Assembly (NCBI GenBank): GCA_907163375.1
Contig: CAJQUW010003626.1
Coordinates: 1-64,000 of the forward strand
DNA: 64,000 bases
Direction of reading: 5' to 3'
Origin: Prostheceraeus crozeri
Taxonomy: Eukaryota > Platyhelminthes > Polycladida > Euryleptidae
Part shown: one piece after another, positions 44,748 through 57,506 of the stretch
Layout of the letters: every line of letters starts with the position of its first letter
Position numbering within the stretch: the first letter of the stretch is position 1
The notes under the pieces: model-generated
Told to the model about the DNA's origin: nothing
Database searches by the model: none
Seen by the model: the letters and a program-made list of their open reading frames with translations, nothing else
Translations under genes and position numbers: made by a program

Positions 44748-44914
44748 GTTGTTGTATGCAGTCTCCCACACAGACAATCGAAGTCAGACGCTAGAATGAT
44801 TTAGTCAGACTAGAAATGCGTAGATATGAACATGAATGACTCATCATATTGCATTGTGATTGATTACCACAACAGAGGATGCTTTTCGTTTGATATAATG
44901 AATTCCTGAGAAAG
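44748..44914. other. Probable 5' region of the Tc1 remnant
   Basis: Lies upstream of the transposase start and may hold its worn inverted repeat. No clear terminus was found. Confidence 0.35.
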
Positions 44915-45315
44915 CACACTGTAAACCGTTGACTGACAATTGACAGACATTTATCCTACAAAATCTATTTTGTCGGTCATTGTTAGTTCTTGTAGGATGA
45001 TTGCCACTGAACCTCTACAATATCTGCGAAAAAATGAATAGCAATGAATTATAGCTTTAAGTTTATCAAAAATATAGGTAACTGATGAAATTATGTCAAA
45101 ATAAATCATGGTTTTGCCACACAATAATACAGATTGCCCAAAAGTCAAGCAATCACTAATCGAAAAAATCAATCAATATTCAACAACGCATCTGTTTCGA
45201 TGTCGGTGGAGAACCTACAAATTCGTCGGATATCGATGATATTGGAGTTGACAATCGTCGGTTGATTTTGTCAGTAATTTTGTAGGATAATTGTCGGTCT
45301 ACGGTTTACAATATA
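44915..45315. repeat. MITE, near-identical partner at 28411-28820
   Basis: Runs from (C)ACACTGTAAACCGTTGACTG to GGTTTACAATATA. Landmarks shared with the partner are CAAAATCTATTTTGTCGGTC, TTGTAGGATGATTGCCACTG and CATCTGTTTCGATGTCGGTG. Confidence 0.88.
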
Positions 45316-45649
45316 CACAACATACCTGAGAAAAAGTCATTTTCTGTGAAAATGTGCTAATCCAATGCGCAGCACTGTATGTTAAGGTATTTTGATAGAA
45401 TATCTTACAATAAATCGCCTTGCGGCAAGAATCTACAACTGTGGTATGTTTCAGTGATTTGATTCTACCAAGGATTTAGCAAACGGCGCCTATGCGAGCA
45501 GCAGAAATTGCCATCAAAAAGCAGCTGTTGTCAATGGCTACAGTCGGACTTCCATAGGTTTTTCCTATGTATAGCGGCTGCATGAATGGGTGAACAGTTA
45601 GGTAGTGAGCCGTAACTTGCGATTCTTTCTTCATGTGAATGGAGATGGT
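45316..45649. other. No gene seen
   Basis: Non-coding sequence. Confidence 0.5.
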
Positions 45650-45930
45650 GACAAAACCCGATTAACCAAAATCTATGGCACTCCTATAGGAAATGTCCTA
45701 CGGAATTATTGTAATTTTCCTATAGCGGGTAGTGCTATTGCTATGGAACTCTATTCTATGGCACTGTTGGAATGTTTTGTCCCATTGAATTTTGGGGAAC
45801 TTTGATCCTATTGCCTGTGGGACTAATTTGTCCCATAGACTTGTGGGAAATCCTGTCCTATCGAATTTCGGGAAATCCTGTTCTATCGAACTTCTGTCCC
45901 ATAGAATTTTGGGAAATTCAGTTTTCATGG
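45650..45930. repeat. Degenerate repeat of TCCCATAGAATTTTGGGAA words
   Basis: Words such as CTATGGCACT, TCCTATAG, GAATTTYGGGAAATCC and GTCCCATAGA recur in both orientations over 280 bases. CCCGATTAACCAAAATCTATGGCACTC at its left edge is found inverted near 53021-53060, where GAGTGCCATTGAATTTGGTT leads to AATCGGGT, so both belong to one family. Confidence 0.65.
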
Positions 45931-46584
45931 CAGCTCCTAATGCAACAGCGTGTCTAAACCTTTCCGCGACATACTGACGCTTTATGTGATCATGATTGTA
46001 AAGAATAATCAGTTTAGTTTAGCAATTGTGATAATGTCAATATAAAGACAACAATATGCATGAGGTATTTGCACTTTTTGCTTTCGATCCCCTTGACATG
46101 TCGGTGAAAGACCGGCCCAGATTTCAAAAAAAATAGTTTGAGAATCAATCACACTATGGAGCATTATTTTTTAGCTAATTTCATGATCATTCACAAAACG
46201 CCATTAGTTCAAAAAACAGCCAATGATCTTTAATATCTTCTCTTTTTAGCCGTTTGAACACTTGCTTCGATGAAAAGTTTCTCAGAAATCATTCACCATA
46301 TTTCTTTCTCTTCCATTGGGAAATGTAGTAGGAGTTGATCTGCAACAAACAGGAAATAAATGATAAATATGCGATAAATGATAAGCTGATGATAGAACAT
46401 AGACGTTCTGCATATAGGAAGATAGACTTCGTTTAAATGAAAAATGATGCAAAATATTACAATTGAAGAATATTTGATAATTGTTATGTTTCTTGTATTG
46501 GAGATTTATATTATTTATATAGGATTATGGCATGATAAAGCAATTGCTCCCGGCTGTCATCTTGCAGATGAAAAATATCGCCAG
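45931..46584. other. No gene seen
   Basis: AT-rich non-coding sequence. Confidence 0.55.
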
Positions 46585-46942
46585 AAGTTTCATTTTACTT
46601 GTGTGTTGTCACAACTGCGTTTCGTCTGCTCTCAGTAGTTGTGACACGCAGAATGAATCAAACTGATTGAAACATGATTCCTGCTAGAATATCGATCACA
46701 CAATGATCCTTTCTTTTTATTCAAGTTGTCGACGCACTACTTCTCATATTAGTAATTTTTCTGCATATGTACTTTTTAGCTACTACTTATTCATTTCGTG
46801 ATTGCTTGTCCAGTGACTGTCCATTGCTTGATCGATACTCTAGCAGGAATCATGTTTCAATTAATTTGATTCAGTCTGCGTGTCACACCTAGTGAGAGCA
46901 GACAAATAAACTTTTGACAATAAGTAAGTAAAATGAAACTTT
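46585..46942. repeat. Fold-back element (~150-bp arms)
   Basis: AAGTTTCATTTTACTT on the left is mirrored by AAGTAAAATGAAACTT on the right. The arms continue through TCTGCTCTCA, GTGTGACACGCAGA-type and GAAACATGATTCCTGCTAGA words. The loop is about 60 bases. No coding sign. Confidence 0.9.
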
Positions 46943-49900
46943 ATGGAACATTAGACTATATTGGTTTCCATGCGTGCATGCATGCATGCGTATATTCAAG
47001 GTGTAAGTATGTAAAGTTATTGTCTTTTCTAACTTTTTATAAGCATCTTGCGACACTGGTAGAATTTTAGATTTGAAAGCACTGCTATTATTAGAGATAA
47101 GATTTATGCTCTTATGCTTTCACCTACTAAAACCGCATCAGATAAAAAGGAAAGAGGTTAAACTTATTAGGGTGATTATCATGTTTGTATTAAAATTCAA
47201 GTGTGAATTTTAATTTTAAATCATAATTAAAATAATTTCAACCTGCCGACAAGCCTTAAGACAACTTCATCCATTTCATCCTTCAAGAGACACCTGAAGG
47301 TTGAACTCCTGCGCATTGCCTACTTATCTTGAGCTTTGCTCCTTCTTCTGCTTCCCTTGTCCTGTTGACCCTTAATCTTTGACTTTTGATGACTGTTTCA
47401 CTGTAGAAAGTGCCCTTGAAGTCTTCGGACATAAATGTCACTTGAATCTGTTCGTATAATAAATAAATATTATGGACCATGGATTCAAGCTTCATAGATA
47501 ATTAAAATACTGTGGTGGCGGTGATATTAGATTTCTGTCATTACATTTGGTCCATACATGCTTATTTAGAGAGCAGCTCATCATCCTTATGAATAGATTC
47601 TCTTCTTTGTTTCTTTGAAAAGTCGCTCACCTCAGTTTGATGGGAATTGTAGCATGGGAATAACAAAGAAAGGGTAATCATGGCTAGTACATATTTAATC
47701 TCAATAATAAATTAATGGATCACGCATACTTAATAATGTACATGCATAAAGACAAATATAGGAAGCATCACTTATTTGCTGGCGATCGACACACACTCTC
47801 AATTGTAGAGTCTCTCGTTTTAACAATCTATTTCTTCACTTATTCAATTAATCAATTAATAAGATTTGATGATGTAAAACCGAAATATAATTATAAGTAC
47901 AAAGTGGAACAGAAGTATCTGTCGAATGTGATAACTTATAAGCTAAGATAAGCTCGTAGTATTCACTGCTTTGATGTGTTTTATATCATTATTCATCATG
48001 CGCTATTCCCACAATGACCTCCACAATGGGAAATTTTTAACATCTATTTCAAGATCGCATCCCGATTCCCGACAATGCTGTTAATTTCAATTCCGGTCTC
48101 ACCAATATAAATAAATACCAATTTTGTAATCTCGTTCGCGGTGCTTGAATGTTTTATCATGAATGCCAATCCCTCCCTACGTCGGCGCGCTCTGTTCTTA
48201 TCTTACCTGTTAACTTCTTCATTTTCAGCTTTCAGTGACACGTGTAAATGCCTGCTCAATTTGATTCATTTCATGATTATAAAAATCTGAAGGAAGGTGG
48301 AAAGCTCGATTAGCTTTCTCTCATTACTAGTGTGACTTTTACTATATTCAAAAAAAGAATACTTTCTCGTAATTATTTCCTTCCTTCTAAGAGAATTTCA
48401 AATAAAATATTTATCTTCTTTATCATTTAAAAGTTCTTAGATGCAAAGCGACATTTTCCCATCACACACAGAAAGGGGCGGTCACAGAAAATTCCAGAGG
48501 GGGGAATTAAATTTAATTGTTCCAATCCTCAAACAGAATAAAATATGAAATAATCAGCAAATGTCATAAGTTATATTGAATTGCCTGTTTTAAATTACAT
48601 TTTCATGTATATGTTCATTTAAATGAGATGCCATCATTTGAATTATCAGAGAGTTAGGAAAAGGAAATCCGTTAATTAAGCACGATACAATATGTGTTAG
48701 GTGATCCATCGGCACAACATTTAAGAAATATTGAGAACGAATCGAATGACAGATACATGTTATAGTCGTTCCAATTGGCAAACCACCACACATGTGGGTG
48801 GAAAGTCCGTGGGTGGAACGGATTTGAAAGCACTTGGTCAACTTTCTTGCATCACAGAGCTGATGGGCAGAACATCTGTTAATTCAAGTGCATCATGTAG
48901 GATACGCAATATCACAGCGGTCATCAACATCTGAGCTGCCTAGGATAAACAAACCTATTGCGGAGGCCGCTACATTCCTTGGTTTTACTTTACATGTCTC
49001 TAAGTTGATAAGCTCTAAATCAGTGATATAAGCGGAAATGATGTAACGAGATAGAGTTCGTTTCGCCGTCCGACTTTTGTACTATTTCAGTGCAGATACA
49101 TTGCCAAATTATTGCTTGGAAGCTAAAATGTAGAATTTGCTGATGTTAAATTGATAAATTGAATGTTCATATTTTATATCACAATACTTTGGGCTGGTGG
49201 GGGGATGCATCCCGGCATCCCCCCCCCTTCTGACCACCACTGCACACGTAAAACGCTGCTTGATAGTGATATATTTCCTATCAGAACAACTAAATGTCGG
49301 AACTTACACTCCTTCATTTAAAGCGGCCGTCTTGAAATGTATTAATAGATGAAAAGTATTAATTGAAAAATTGCAGGATCACAGAACTGAATCCTAGTCC
49401 TGATCTTATTAGTGATATTCATATCTTTCATCAGACTGCTGGAGCAGGATATTAAATATGAAAATCCGCAAAATCTGAACCATCCGGAAAAGTGCATGAA
49501 AATATGAAATTCTTTCAAAATTATGTCTGAAAGCAACTAAATGAAATTAAATAATTTTGGGTCCCAAAGTCCTGGGAGACTTCAAGCAATGTGCTGCTGA
49601 CTTCGCAACTCTCCCCAACTCCCAGTCAAAATATTGCGTAACACATACTCGTATAAAATTAGTTCAAGCCCTTCACAATTGATCTGACAATTAACTACAG
49701 GTTTTAATTTTCGAACTAAAATGGATCCATTTGTCTTCAGTTTTGATAATATTTTTTACAGAGGTCAATATTTTGATGAAGAACATTTTTTTAAACGTGG
49801 AGTTATTCATATCGGTATGTGATTGATACAGATGTGAATCATTGCTTAATCGCAATGTTTTTAGCAAGTAGGTACGCAGAAGTGATTTTTAACACATAAT

Positions 49901-50835
49901 TTCCATGCTTGAAAATATCATTTCCTCTTCGTTTTTTCCTTCTTCATTTCTATGAAGAAAAATGTGATTTTTTTCAAAACTTGGATTGGCAGTATAAAGC
50001 TGCCTCGTTCACATCAGAACAAAGAAATTGAAACACTTCTCAATTAGCTATCTACAAGCACTAAACATGTCAAGCGACAAATTTGATCTAAAAACATAGA
50101 CTATGGCAAAAACGAGCCAAACTAAATATAACACAAAGATTAATATCTTGATTTGAAATCTAAAGCCTGCAGTCAATACCTGAGTCGAAAGGCAAAGCCT
50201 TAGACACTAATCACCATATCTTTTGCATCTAGCTCTTGAAATGATTGATTGATCTTTATGAAATTAAATTAGCTCTTGAGAATAAATCGAAATATAAACA
50301 CACTTTTGAATAATTCTTTTACTATTTGCAATACTTATTAAAAGTAAATTCTCAGAAAAATACATTGATTTAGCACACTGGATTTGCTGATACGCACCTA
50401 CATTGACAACTCTATCACCGGTGCTTAAAAAAAATTTGTTACTTTTATTTGAAAGAAAGACATGTCTGATCTTTAATCATGCTATTAAAAAAAGATTGGT
50501 GAAATTAGTCGATCTGAGATGAATACATGTACGAATTGCGAACAGCTTATGTTAAAATACTGTTAATGTTGTAACAGAGAAATATGACTATAACACACTA
50601 TCTATCGCAAAATGTTATGACTGAACTGGAATAATGACAACAATAATAATCTACCTAAAGTTGGGAGGTAGAATAATTAAATATTGAGTTGCATCCTCAG
50701 TTGAAAATAATTGAAACAGATACTCTGAATAGCTGCTATTTCATCCAAAATCAGGAATCATCAGCAAGCCTAGTTCACATCTCTCAAGATCGACACAACT
50801 CCCTATTTAAGGTTCAGCCATGCCTGGGTTAATTT
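46943..50835. other. Long stretch with no gene seen
   Basis: AT-rich DNA with only short frames on either strand. A C-run near 49215-49230 next to GACCACCACTGCAC could be a hAT-type end (CAGTGGTGGTC on the minus strand), but it has no partner. No splice-bounded exon candidate was recognised. Confidence 0.55.
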
Positions 50836-51211
50836 GGGATTTGTAATTAGCAAGTTAGTGAAATTTCGATTCATTAAATATCACTTTAAACACACTGCTG
50901 GCAAATCGCCTAAGTAAGTGCGCCTGCAATAATTAGTAATAACTTCTTTTTGCATACACAATGTAAATAGAATAATTAAATAGTCCTATTTGATTTTTAA
51001 TATTGAAAACAGTGTTTTCTTATTCCATTTACATTGTGTTTGCAAAAAGCAGTTTTTATATTAAATTTTTATTTCTTTAAATATTAAATTTTATATTATC
51101 ATATTAATTATTGCAGGTGCAGTAACTTAGGCAATTTGCCAGCATCAGTGTGTTTAAAGTGATATTTTATGAATGCCCGTCGAAATTTCACTAACTTGCT
51201 ACTTGGAAGTC
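50836..51211. repeat. Palindromic MITE, partner at 33642-33874
   Basis: Arms contain GCAAGTTAGTGAAATTTCGA, ATCACTTTAAACACACTG and GGCAAATCGCCTAAGTAA or their complements. The centre adds a second, inner inverted repeat (ACACAATGTAAATAGAATAA / TTCCATTTACATTGTGT). Confidence 0.9.
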
Positions 51212-53346
51212 TTAGAATCTTTAGAATTAACAGTGGAGTCAACCTGATAGAATACACATCAAAGGTTTTGAAAGTGAAATTAAATAACGATTTTCTAAAT
51301 GATAGCTAAAAGACCAAAAATAATTGGACTATAATTCTTTCAGATAGTAGTGTATAAATTGTTAGAACACCGAGGACTTGATAACTTACTTCATGGCTTA
51401 AAACACCGATTTGAGGATTTCACCAAACATGGATTTCTCAGAAGACGCAGCAGACTCGTTGAAAGAACCCGATCAACCCGAACTGGAATTTAAAAACATA
51501 ATCAAAATTGTTTACTTAAAATCTTTGCGTATAGCATTGGATGATATTTGCACAACTGTTTGAAGATAACTGTTGACCCCTAGATAACTTACGATGATAT
51601 GCTTGTGTTGTGTGCTAGGCAGTTTGTCTTCTTGCTTTATTATGCATTTTATTTGTTTTGGTGAGAGCAATCTCCATTCCATTGTTAGAGCAATAACTTT
51701 TCCGCGGCATGCATTTCAAGTTCCAATGTCATGCAAAAGTCCAGCTTGTCAGCTATCTACGGTACATGACTGACAAGACATATCATGTCATCAGACAATG
51801 GATGACTAAACAATTGGTAGCTGACCGTGAGCGAATCTTCACAGACGTATTTAACGCGGCATGAACAACGCCCGCTCACGCATTCTGGTCTCTCCAAGCG
51901 AAGTTGTCGGCGAGAGCCGTTGATGGTGTTTCAGCCTATCTTCTGTGTGCGAACTATCATCGAACTGCTGCGGACGTGATCACCACGGCCTGTGGTCCTG
52001 GAAGAATCTGGAGACTCTGTTGGTGCTGTGACTGTCTTACAACTGTGAACGTACCATCTGTCCTTGTAAGGACTGTTTGCACCATTTATTTATTTTCACA
52101 ATATAATTTATCCACATTTTTCATTTACATTTTTCAATCATATGTTTTGGGAATATTAAGAAAATAATAACCCGTAACACTTGGGCCAGTGAGAAAACTA
52201 TGAAACAAGCGGAATCAAAAGATATACCCGTTATCCAAAATAAGAGAAATTCTGTTATAATTTCGATGTAACTAACTGCTGCATCATTTAAGTGATTACA
52301 GCGTATCTTCAAGACTTATAGCATAAATGTATGCGTAGGTCTTCGTTTAGAAAGATCTACGATTTTTTAATTAATATCCTGAATAATTAAATCTAAATAC
52401 AATATTCAAATTTGAAATAATTTTTGTGCTGTGATAGCACACATGGCATAGCACTTGAACGTATTGTTGAACTGTCTACTTTATACATACGGCAATAGAA
52501 CGAGGAATAGATAAGACTGCCTACATAAATCTTATAATACAGTAGTTCTAGTTCCTACCTCAAAAAATCTAAATAATTGCATAATTCAATAAAACAGTGC
52601 GCGAATGAATTGCTGCAACAATGAGGACTTGATGATTTGACTGATGGACTATACAAATGATAAATTCGTTTCAATTGAACTTACTCCATTGGTGTGATGA
52701 TTGAGACAAACCGGACAAGATGATTGATTCAGCAAACGACGGATTTTCATAAAAATACGAGACACTGAGACACGACCAAAGGATGTGATTAACAATGACT
52801 GTTGCACATGCCAAAAGCATATGAAATTATACTGAACATGCAAATGTTGCAGTATCATTGGACGAAGTCAGATTACGGAGTCAAAACTGTCGCTGCGCGT
52901 TTGCTTCTTTTGGATAGCTTCTATGGCACTCATATTTTCCCACTTCCAGTGCAATTGGATCCAATAGAGTTCGATTCAACGTTAAGGTGTGCTATGGCAT
53001 TCCCATTGCGTGTCATAGAATACCATAGAGTGCCATTGAATTTGGTTAATCGGGTAATTGCGTATGAAATGTCAGTAGATCTTTTGACAAATGCACTTAA
53101 TGCGTAATAGTTATGAACGGGTCTGTACTAGAAGTGAGAAATGTGAGAAGGGGGCCCCAAAATTAGCGGTGAAAATTAATTTAGAAGTAAAATAATAACA
53201 CGTCTGAATTCACGCTGGCTGATTCAATTTCTATGTTTAAAAGCAGACAGTAGACAGTGCGAATTGATAGCTATCAGTTTTGAAGTAATGATTCATTCAG
53301 TTGTTCACTCTGCGCACTGTTGAACTGTGTTTACACCTACCTCGAA
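51212..53346. other. No gene seen; short repeat near 52920-53060
   Basis: Non-coding apart from a repeat patch around 52920-53060 with CTATGGCACTC in both orientations, related to 45650-45930. An 87-residue frame at 51904-52167 has no recognisable domain. Confidence 0.5.
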
Positions 53347-53349
53347 TTT

Positions 53350-53545
53350 GCAATGGAATATACGATAGAAGATCAAATTACAATTACAGCCAGGATTATA
53401 ACGAATGAAGTGTCAGTAGAACAGTTACAGAACCGACTGCGATTTAGAGAGGAATTTAACAAAGAACCGCCGCCCAAACAAACAATAATTAACTGGAAGA
53501 AGAAATTGTTGAACACTGGCTGTCTGGTAGCATTAATAGAGTGCA
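53350..53545 (+). pseudogene. Mariner-type transposase, N-terminal fragment
   Basis: From the Met at 53353 the frame reads MEYTIEDQITITARIITNEVS, then QNRLRFREEFNKEPPPKQTIINWKKKLLNTG. This matches the N-terminal helix-turn-helix of the mariner clade whose usual form is 'F...F....PP...TI.rw..kF...G'. The catalytic domain is missing. It may be the other half of the type of element seen at 34266-34745. Confidence 0.7.
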
Positions 53546-53946
53546 GTTTAGACGATACACAGTATATAAAGCACAATCATAGTGATGATCGAATCCACCG
53601 TGGCGGACTTTGTGGGGAGTGGCTTTGCTCTTGCTGATTATCACAAGCATTTCCATGGCAAGGTTACTAGAGATTGCGTATAATTGCGTAGATTGCGAGG
53701 TCTTTATGAGCAGTTCACTGTGTAATCCCAGACCACATCTTCTTTTCTTACAAAATTCGATAATGTGATGGAATATTGTGTGAAATTTTGGGGTTATTTT
53801 TAGAGTATATCCGCGTATTCATAGCGGAATGAATCACATTTTCCTTGAACAAAGGATCGAGATCACTACCAAGACAAGAAGTGACAAAATTCTGGAGAGC
53901 CCGAAAGCAGGAACATATTTTAGCACGTAAGAGCACGCATGGATCC

Positions 53947-54446
53947 ACACCCGTCGGCTAGGTCGATCAAGCGGTCAAAAATGCGAGCCCTTAGCGACCA
54001 CTTTTTTTGACATCTACTATCATATCTAAGAACTACTACATAGGTCTCTCAAATCATCTATTGGCTATTCGCCTGCAGGACCAATTTTTTTAAAAAAATC
54101 AAATTTCAAATATTAAATTCCATTATACAATTTTTTGATTTCTCTGTATCTGGTTGCAAATGATTTGTACTGTCATATTTTGATAAAGTCTTATCTAGAA
54201 ATACCCAAAGATTATGCAGAAACACATTCTAACAAATTTAGACCTACTTAGCCGTCAAAATTCAAATATTTTCGAAAAAAATTCAAATTTTAAATTTGAA
54301 TTTCATGATATATATTTTTTCATCTCTATAACTGCATAGATACGATTTCTATTGCCATTATTTGATAATTATGTATTCATAGTTGTTTCAGATTATTCAG
54401 AAGCACATTTAAATGTACTAATAAAGAGAAATTTAACGATCAAAAT
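53947..54446 (+). repeat. Left terminal inverted repeat of the Chapaev-type element
   Basis: About 500 bp, mirrored at 57507-58005. It runs from ACACCCGTCGGCT to AATTTAACGATCAAAAT. Beyond this the two sides are unrelated. Confidence 0.93.
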
Positions 54447-55248
54447 TCGAAATTTCTAATTAGAAAAATGAATTCCAAAATATTTTCCCCATTATCTCTG
54501 TTTTTGTGAGTGCAATATTGAGGCGTAGGCTTATATCACATCTGTTATGTACATTAATGTACTACATTGATAGCAACGACAATATATCAAACAATCATAT
54601 GATGATATTGTTAGCCATATATGCAACGTGGCGGTTCATAAGTTACCGACATAATGATATTCTGGTTAACAAACCTATGCGAATTTTATGACATTATATA
54701 TAAATTTGCTATCTACGTGACTTTATGCACTGCAGACGTATTTTTTCTTGTACCGTGATTATCACAATATCCATTTCCTTCATGGGAACTCATATACGAA
54801 AAGATGCTTCGGATATAACATTAAAGATCTTGTTGTTGTTTGACAAACTGTGTAGATTGTTACTGCCGCTGAGTGTTCAGCGGCAATGAAAACCGAACGC
54901 CTGAAATTCTTGTCTCTCCTTCTCACTGACACCGCAGTAATTCATTGATTTGATCACTATTCACTCGCGCTGCAGCATAGAGTTCAGATGTCCATGCTAT
55001 TGCCCTCTCCTAACATAGATATCTAATAATCCGACCTCTATGCACTACAGTATCTGCTCTGTCAAGAATATCTGTCTGTCTGATAATGGTATAAAACAGG
55101 ATGAATTCTATCAATGAACGCCGTGTCAACATAATTGATTTTAATGCGCGAGCTTCCAAACTGTTTATCAGCAGCAACTGGTGCGCTTGATCACAATTAA
55201 CAGTGCCAATATTCTAACGATGCGACATTACGACTTGATTCTTATCGC

Positions 55249-55786
55249 GTGTTATCTTTTGTGATGGCACATGCACATACAAACAAAGCTAGAAGTCATG
55301 AAGAAAACAGATATAGAGTATGCCTTATATGTATGGAAAAAGGAGACTGTCCAATCACGGATGCCGTTTTACGAAGAATCCGAGCTTTCTTTATAAAAAA
55401 CTATACAACAAACGATGACTGCCTACCTGCTGCCATTTGCTCGAATTGTCGCTCAGATCTTCTCAAAATTGAAAGTGGTGTGAAGGAACGGGGTATCTTG
55501 CCGGAAGTTAATGATTTTAGCCTTGTGAAACCAGCTTTTGAAATTATACACGCGATCAGTTGGCTATACATTTTGTGAATGCTTGATATGTCAAATTGCA
55601 AGAAAAAAAGGAACGTGTATACCAAAACGTAAAAAAGGTCGTCCTACTATCAAGTCCCCTGATTCAATGATGTCTCATGATACAAGAAATAGTGTGCAAG
55701 TTATATGCGTTTAATGCAAATCTCCGGTTGGCCGTGGTATCACTCATAAATGTACAGTCAGCACTCTTCGACAAAATATAATAGAT
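55249..55786 (+). pseudogene. RAG1-N-like zinc-binding module of the transposase gene
   Basis: The frame from 55249 (likely start Met at 55264) shows C25-x2-C28, an alpha-helical stretch PITDAVLRRIRAFF, then LPAAICSNC with C64-x2-C67. A frameshift near 55550 leads to CECLICQIARKKG and KRKKGRPTIKS, and an in-frame TAA near 55710 interrupts CxxCKSPVGRGITHKC. The order (paired CxxC, a basic KKGRP stretch, then C..C..(I/V)GRG..H.C..S..R.NI) is that of the N-terminal region of RAG1 and of the molluscan N-RAG-TP elements. Its likely role is DNA or target binding for the transposase encoded just downstream. Confidence 0.8.
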
Positions 55787-57307
55787 ATGTGCAAAGATTC
55801 TGATAAACGTACGCAGGATGTTGTAGCCAGCAGTATGATTTCACATAGAAGGCGAGAATCTTCTTCTGAGCGACATCATGAACCAAATCTTCATCAGCAT
55901 TTAGATCTCGAAACAAGAGGGCCAAACCGAATCAACCTTGCTATAAATGATCAATCACCAAGAAGCATTGCTGCGAAAAATCTGAGCAATTTACAACTGT
56001 CCCTGGGAGCTTCGAACTCCGCCATGATTCACAAGGTTATGCCGTTCCTGCGAAGTACTCTTGGTAAAAGTGTTATTGAGTCAAACAGTGATGATTATTT
56101 TCGAAGTCGAGATAGTGCTCTCAGTGACTTGTTCTCTTTAGAATTCCAAGTATTTGATGAGATATCTAAGCCTGTTGTGTTTTGTAATGACTTAGTCCAA
56201 TTAATCCAGCACATCTGCAATGATCAACAGATTGACAGCAGCCACACTAACCTTCAATTGAAATTAGGACTCGACGGTGGTGGAGGCTATTTCAAGATTT
56301 GTATGTCCATACGTACCTCAATTGACAATGTTTCATCGTCTTCTGCGACAGGATTTTTGGATTCGAGTGTCAAACGAATTATAATACTGGCAATTGTTCC
56401 TGATATAAAAGAAAGTTACACAAATGTACGGTTATTATTGGACTTACTCAAAGTAGCTAATCTGGATTTCAAATACACCTACGCAGTTGATCTTAAATTG
56501 GGTAATATTGTTGCTGGGATACAAGCACACGGGAGTTCATACCCATGTGCTTTCTGCAGTTGTCCGAAAATAAAATTTGGGACTCCTTCTTCAGGAAGCT
56601 ATCCTCTTCGCACAATAGGATCAGTTAAAACCGAGGCAAATAGGTATTGTGATACTGGAATTGCAAGATCATGCCAGAGCACAACGAATCCCCCATTAAT
56701 CAATGGAGAAGATCATGAAATGATAATCAGCCTTCTCGCACCTCCGGAATTACACTTAATGTTGCGTGTATTCAACAAAGTTTTTCGCCAAATGGAGTCA
56801 TTATCCCCACGTTCTGCTGAAGTTTGTCGGCAGTGGGTTTGTCGCGTAGGAATAACTCGCCCAAAAATGCATTCCGGCGAATTTACAGGCAATTTACGCT
56901 TGTTGCTGATGAAAACTGATATGCTCCAAGCAATATACGAGTCAAATGGTTGTCTGGAACTTGTTCCCTACAAGCAATTACTTCAAGAGTTCAATCGTGT
57001 TCGTATCACTTGTTTCGGACAAGAATTGGACCCAAACTTCAATTGTTCTATTAAAGCATTTGAAAAAAGTTACAGCGAATTGCCCATTAGTGTCACTACC
57101 AGCGTCCACATTGTAACGAAGCATCTCATACAGTTCTGCAAACTAAAACATTCAGCTCTTGGACCATATAGTGAGCAGGCCTCCGAGTCCGTTCATTCGG
57201 ACTTCTCGGCAATGTATTGCAGTAGCAGCAAAGTTGGAGAATCAAATCTAAAATACGGCAACAGTCTTTTGGAATGTGTTGTGCGCTATGATGGACGCCA
57301 CTTGTAA
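55787..57307 (+). CDS. CMC-type DDE transposase catalytic region
   Basis: 506 open residues to a stop at 57305-57307. Likely catalytic residues: D163 in LKLGLDGGGGYFK, D235 in AVDLKLGN, and E463 or E467 in YSEQASESVH. Between the second Asp and the Glu lie C254-x2-C257 (CAFC) and H441-x4-H446 (HIVTKH). This CxxC plus H(3-4)H insertion is known for CMC, Transib and RAG1 transposases. LLAPPELHLMLRVFN is a further conserved helix. The true N-terminus is in the preceding region, so the Met used here is only the first after the damaged part. The protein would cut and join the element ends in the nucleus. Confidence 0.82.
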   Translation: MCKDSDKRTQDVVASSMISHRRRESSSERHHEPNLHQHLDLETRGPNRINLAINDQSPRSIAAKNLSNLQLSLGASNSAMIHKVMPFLRSTLGKSVIESNSDDYFRSRDSALSDLFSLEFQVFDEISKPVVFCNDLVQLIQHICNDQQIDSSHTNLQLKLGLDGGGGYFKICMSIRTSIDNVSSSSATGFLDSSVKRIIILAIVPDIKESYTNVRLLLDLLKVANLDFKYTYAVDLKLGNIVAGIQAHGSSYPCAFCSCPKIKFGTPSSGSYPLRTIGSVKTEANRYCDTGIARSCQSTTNPPLINGEDHEMIISLLAPPELHLMLRVFNKVFRQMESLSPRSAEVCRQWVCRVGITRPKMHSGEFTGNLRLLLMKTDMLQAIYESNGCLELVPYKQLLQEFNRVRITCFGQELDPNFNCSIKAFEKSYSELPISVTTSVHIVTKHLIQFCKLKHSALGPYSEQASESVHSDFSAMYCSSSKVGESNLKYGNSLLECVVRYDGRHL

Positions 57308-57506
57308 ATGGATGACTTCAAACTTTATATTCATGACTGTTTCATTTGCGATATTGGTAATGACATTTTATAAGATGATGTCAATGTATTAGTTAATATA
57401 AGTGACTCAAAATTGAAATGCATACATTTTTTGGTACTGCGAATGAGGGCTCGTCAGGGATATCGGGGTTCGTAAATAAAACCTATTTTTACTAATATTA
57501 AAAAGT

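Noticed and set aside
49197-49250. Possible hAT end near a C-run
   Set aside because: A short match to a hAT-like start without a partner end or target duplication.
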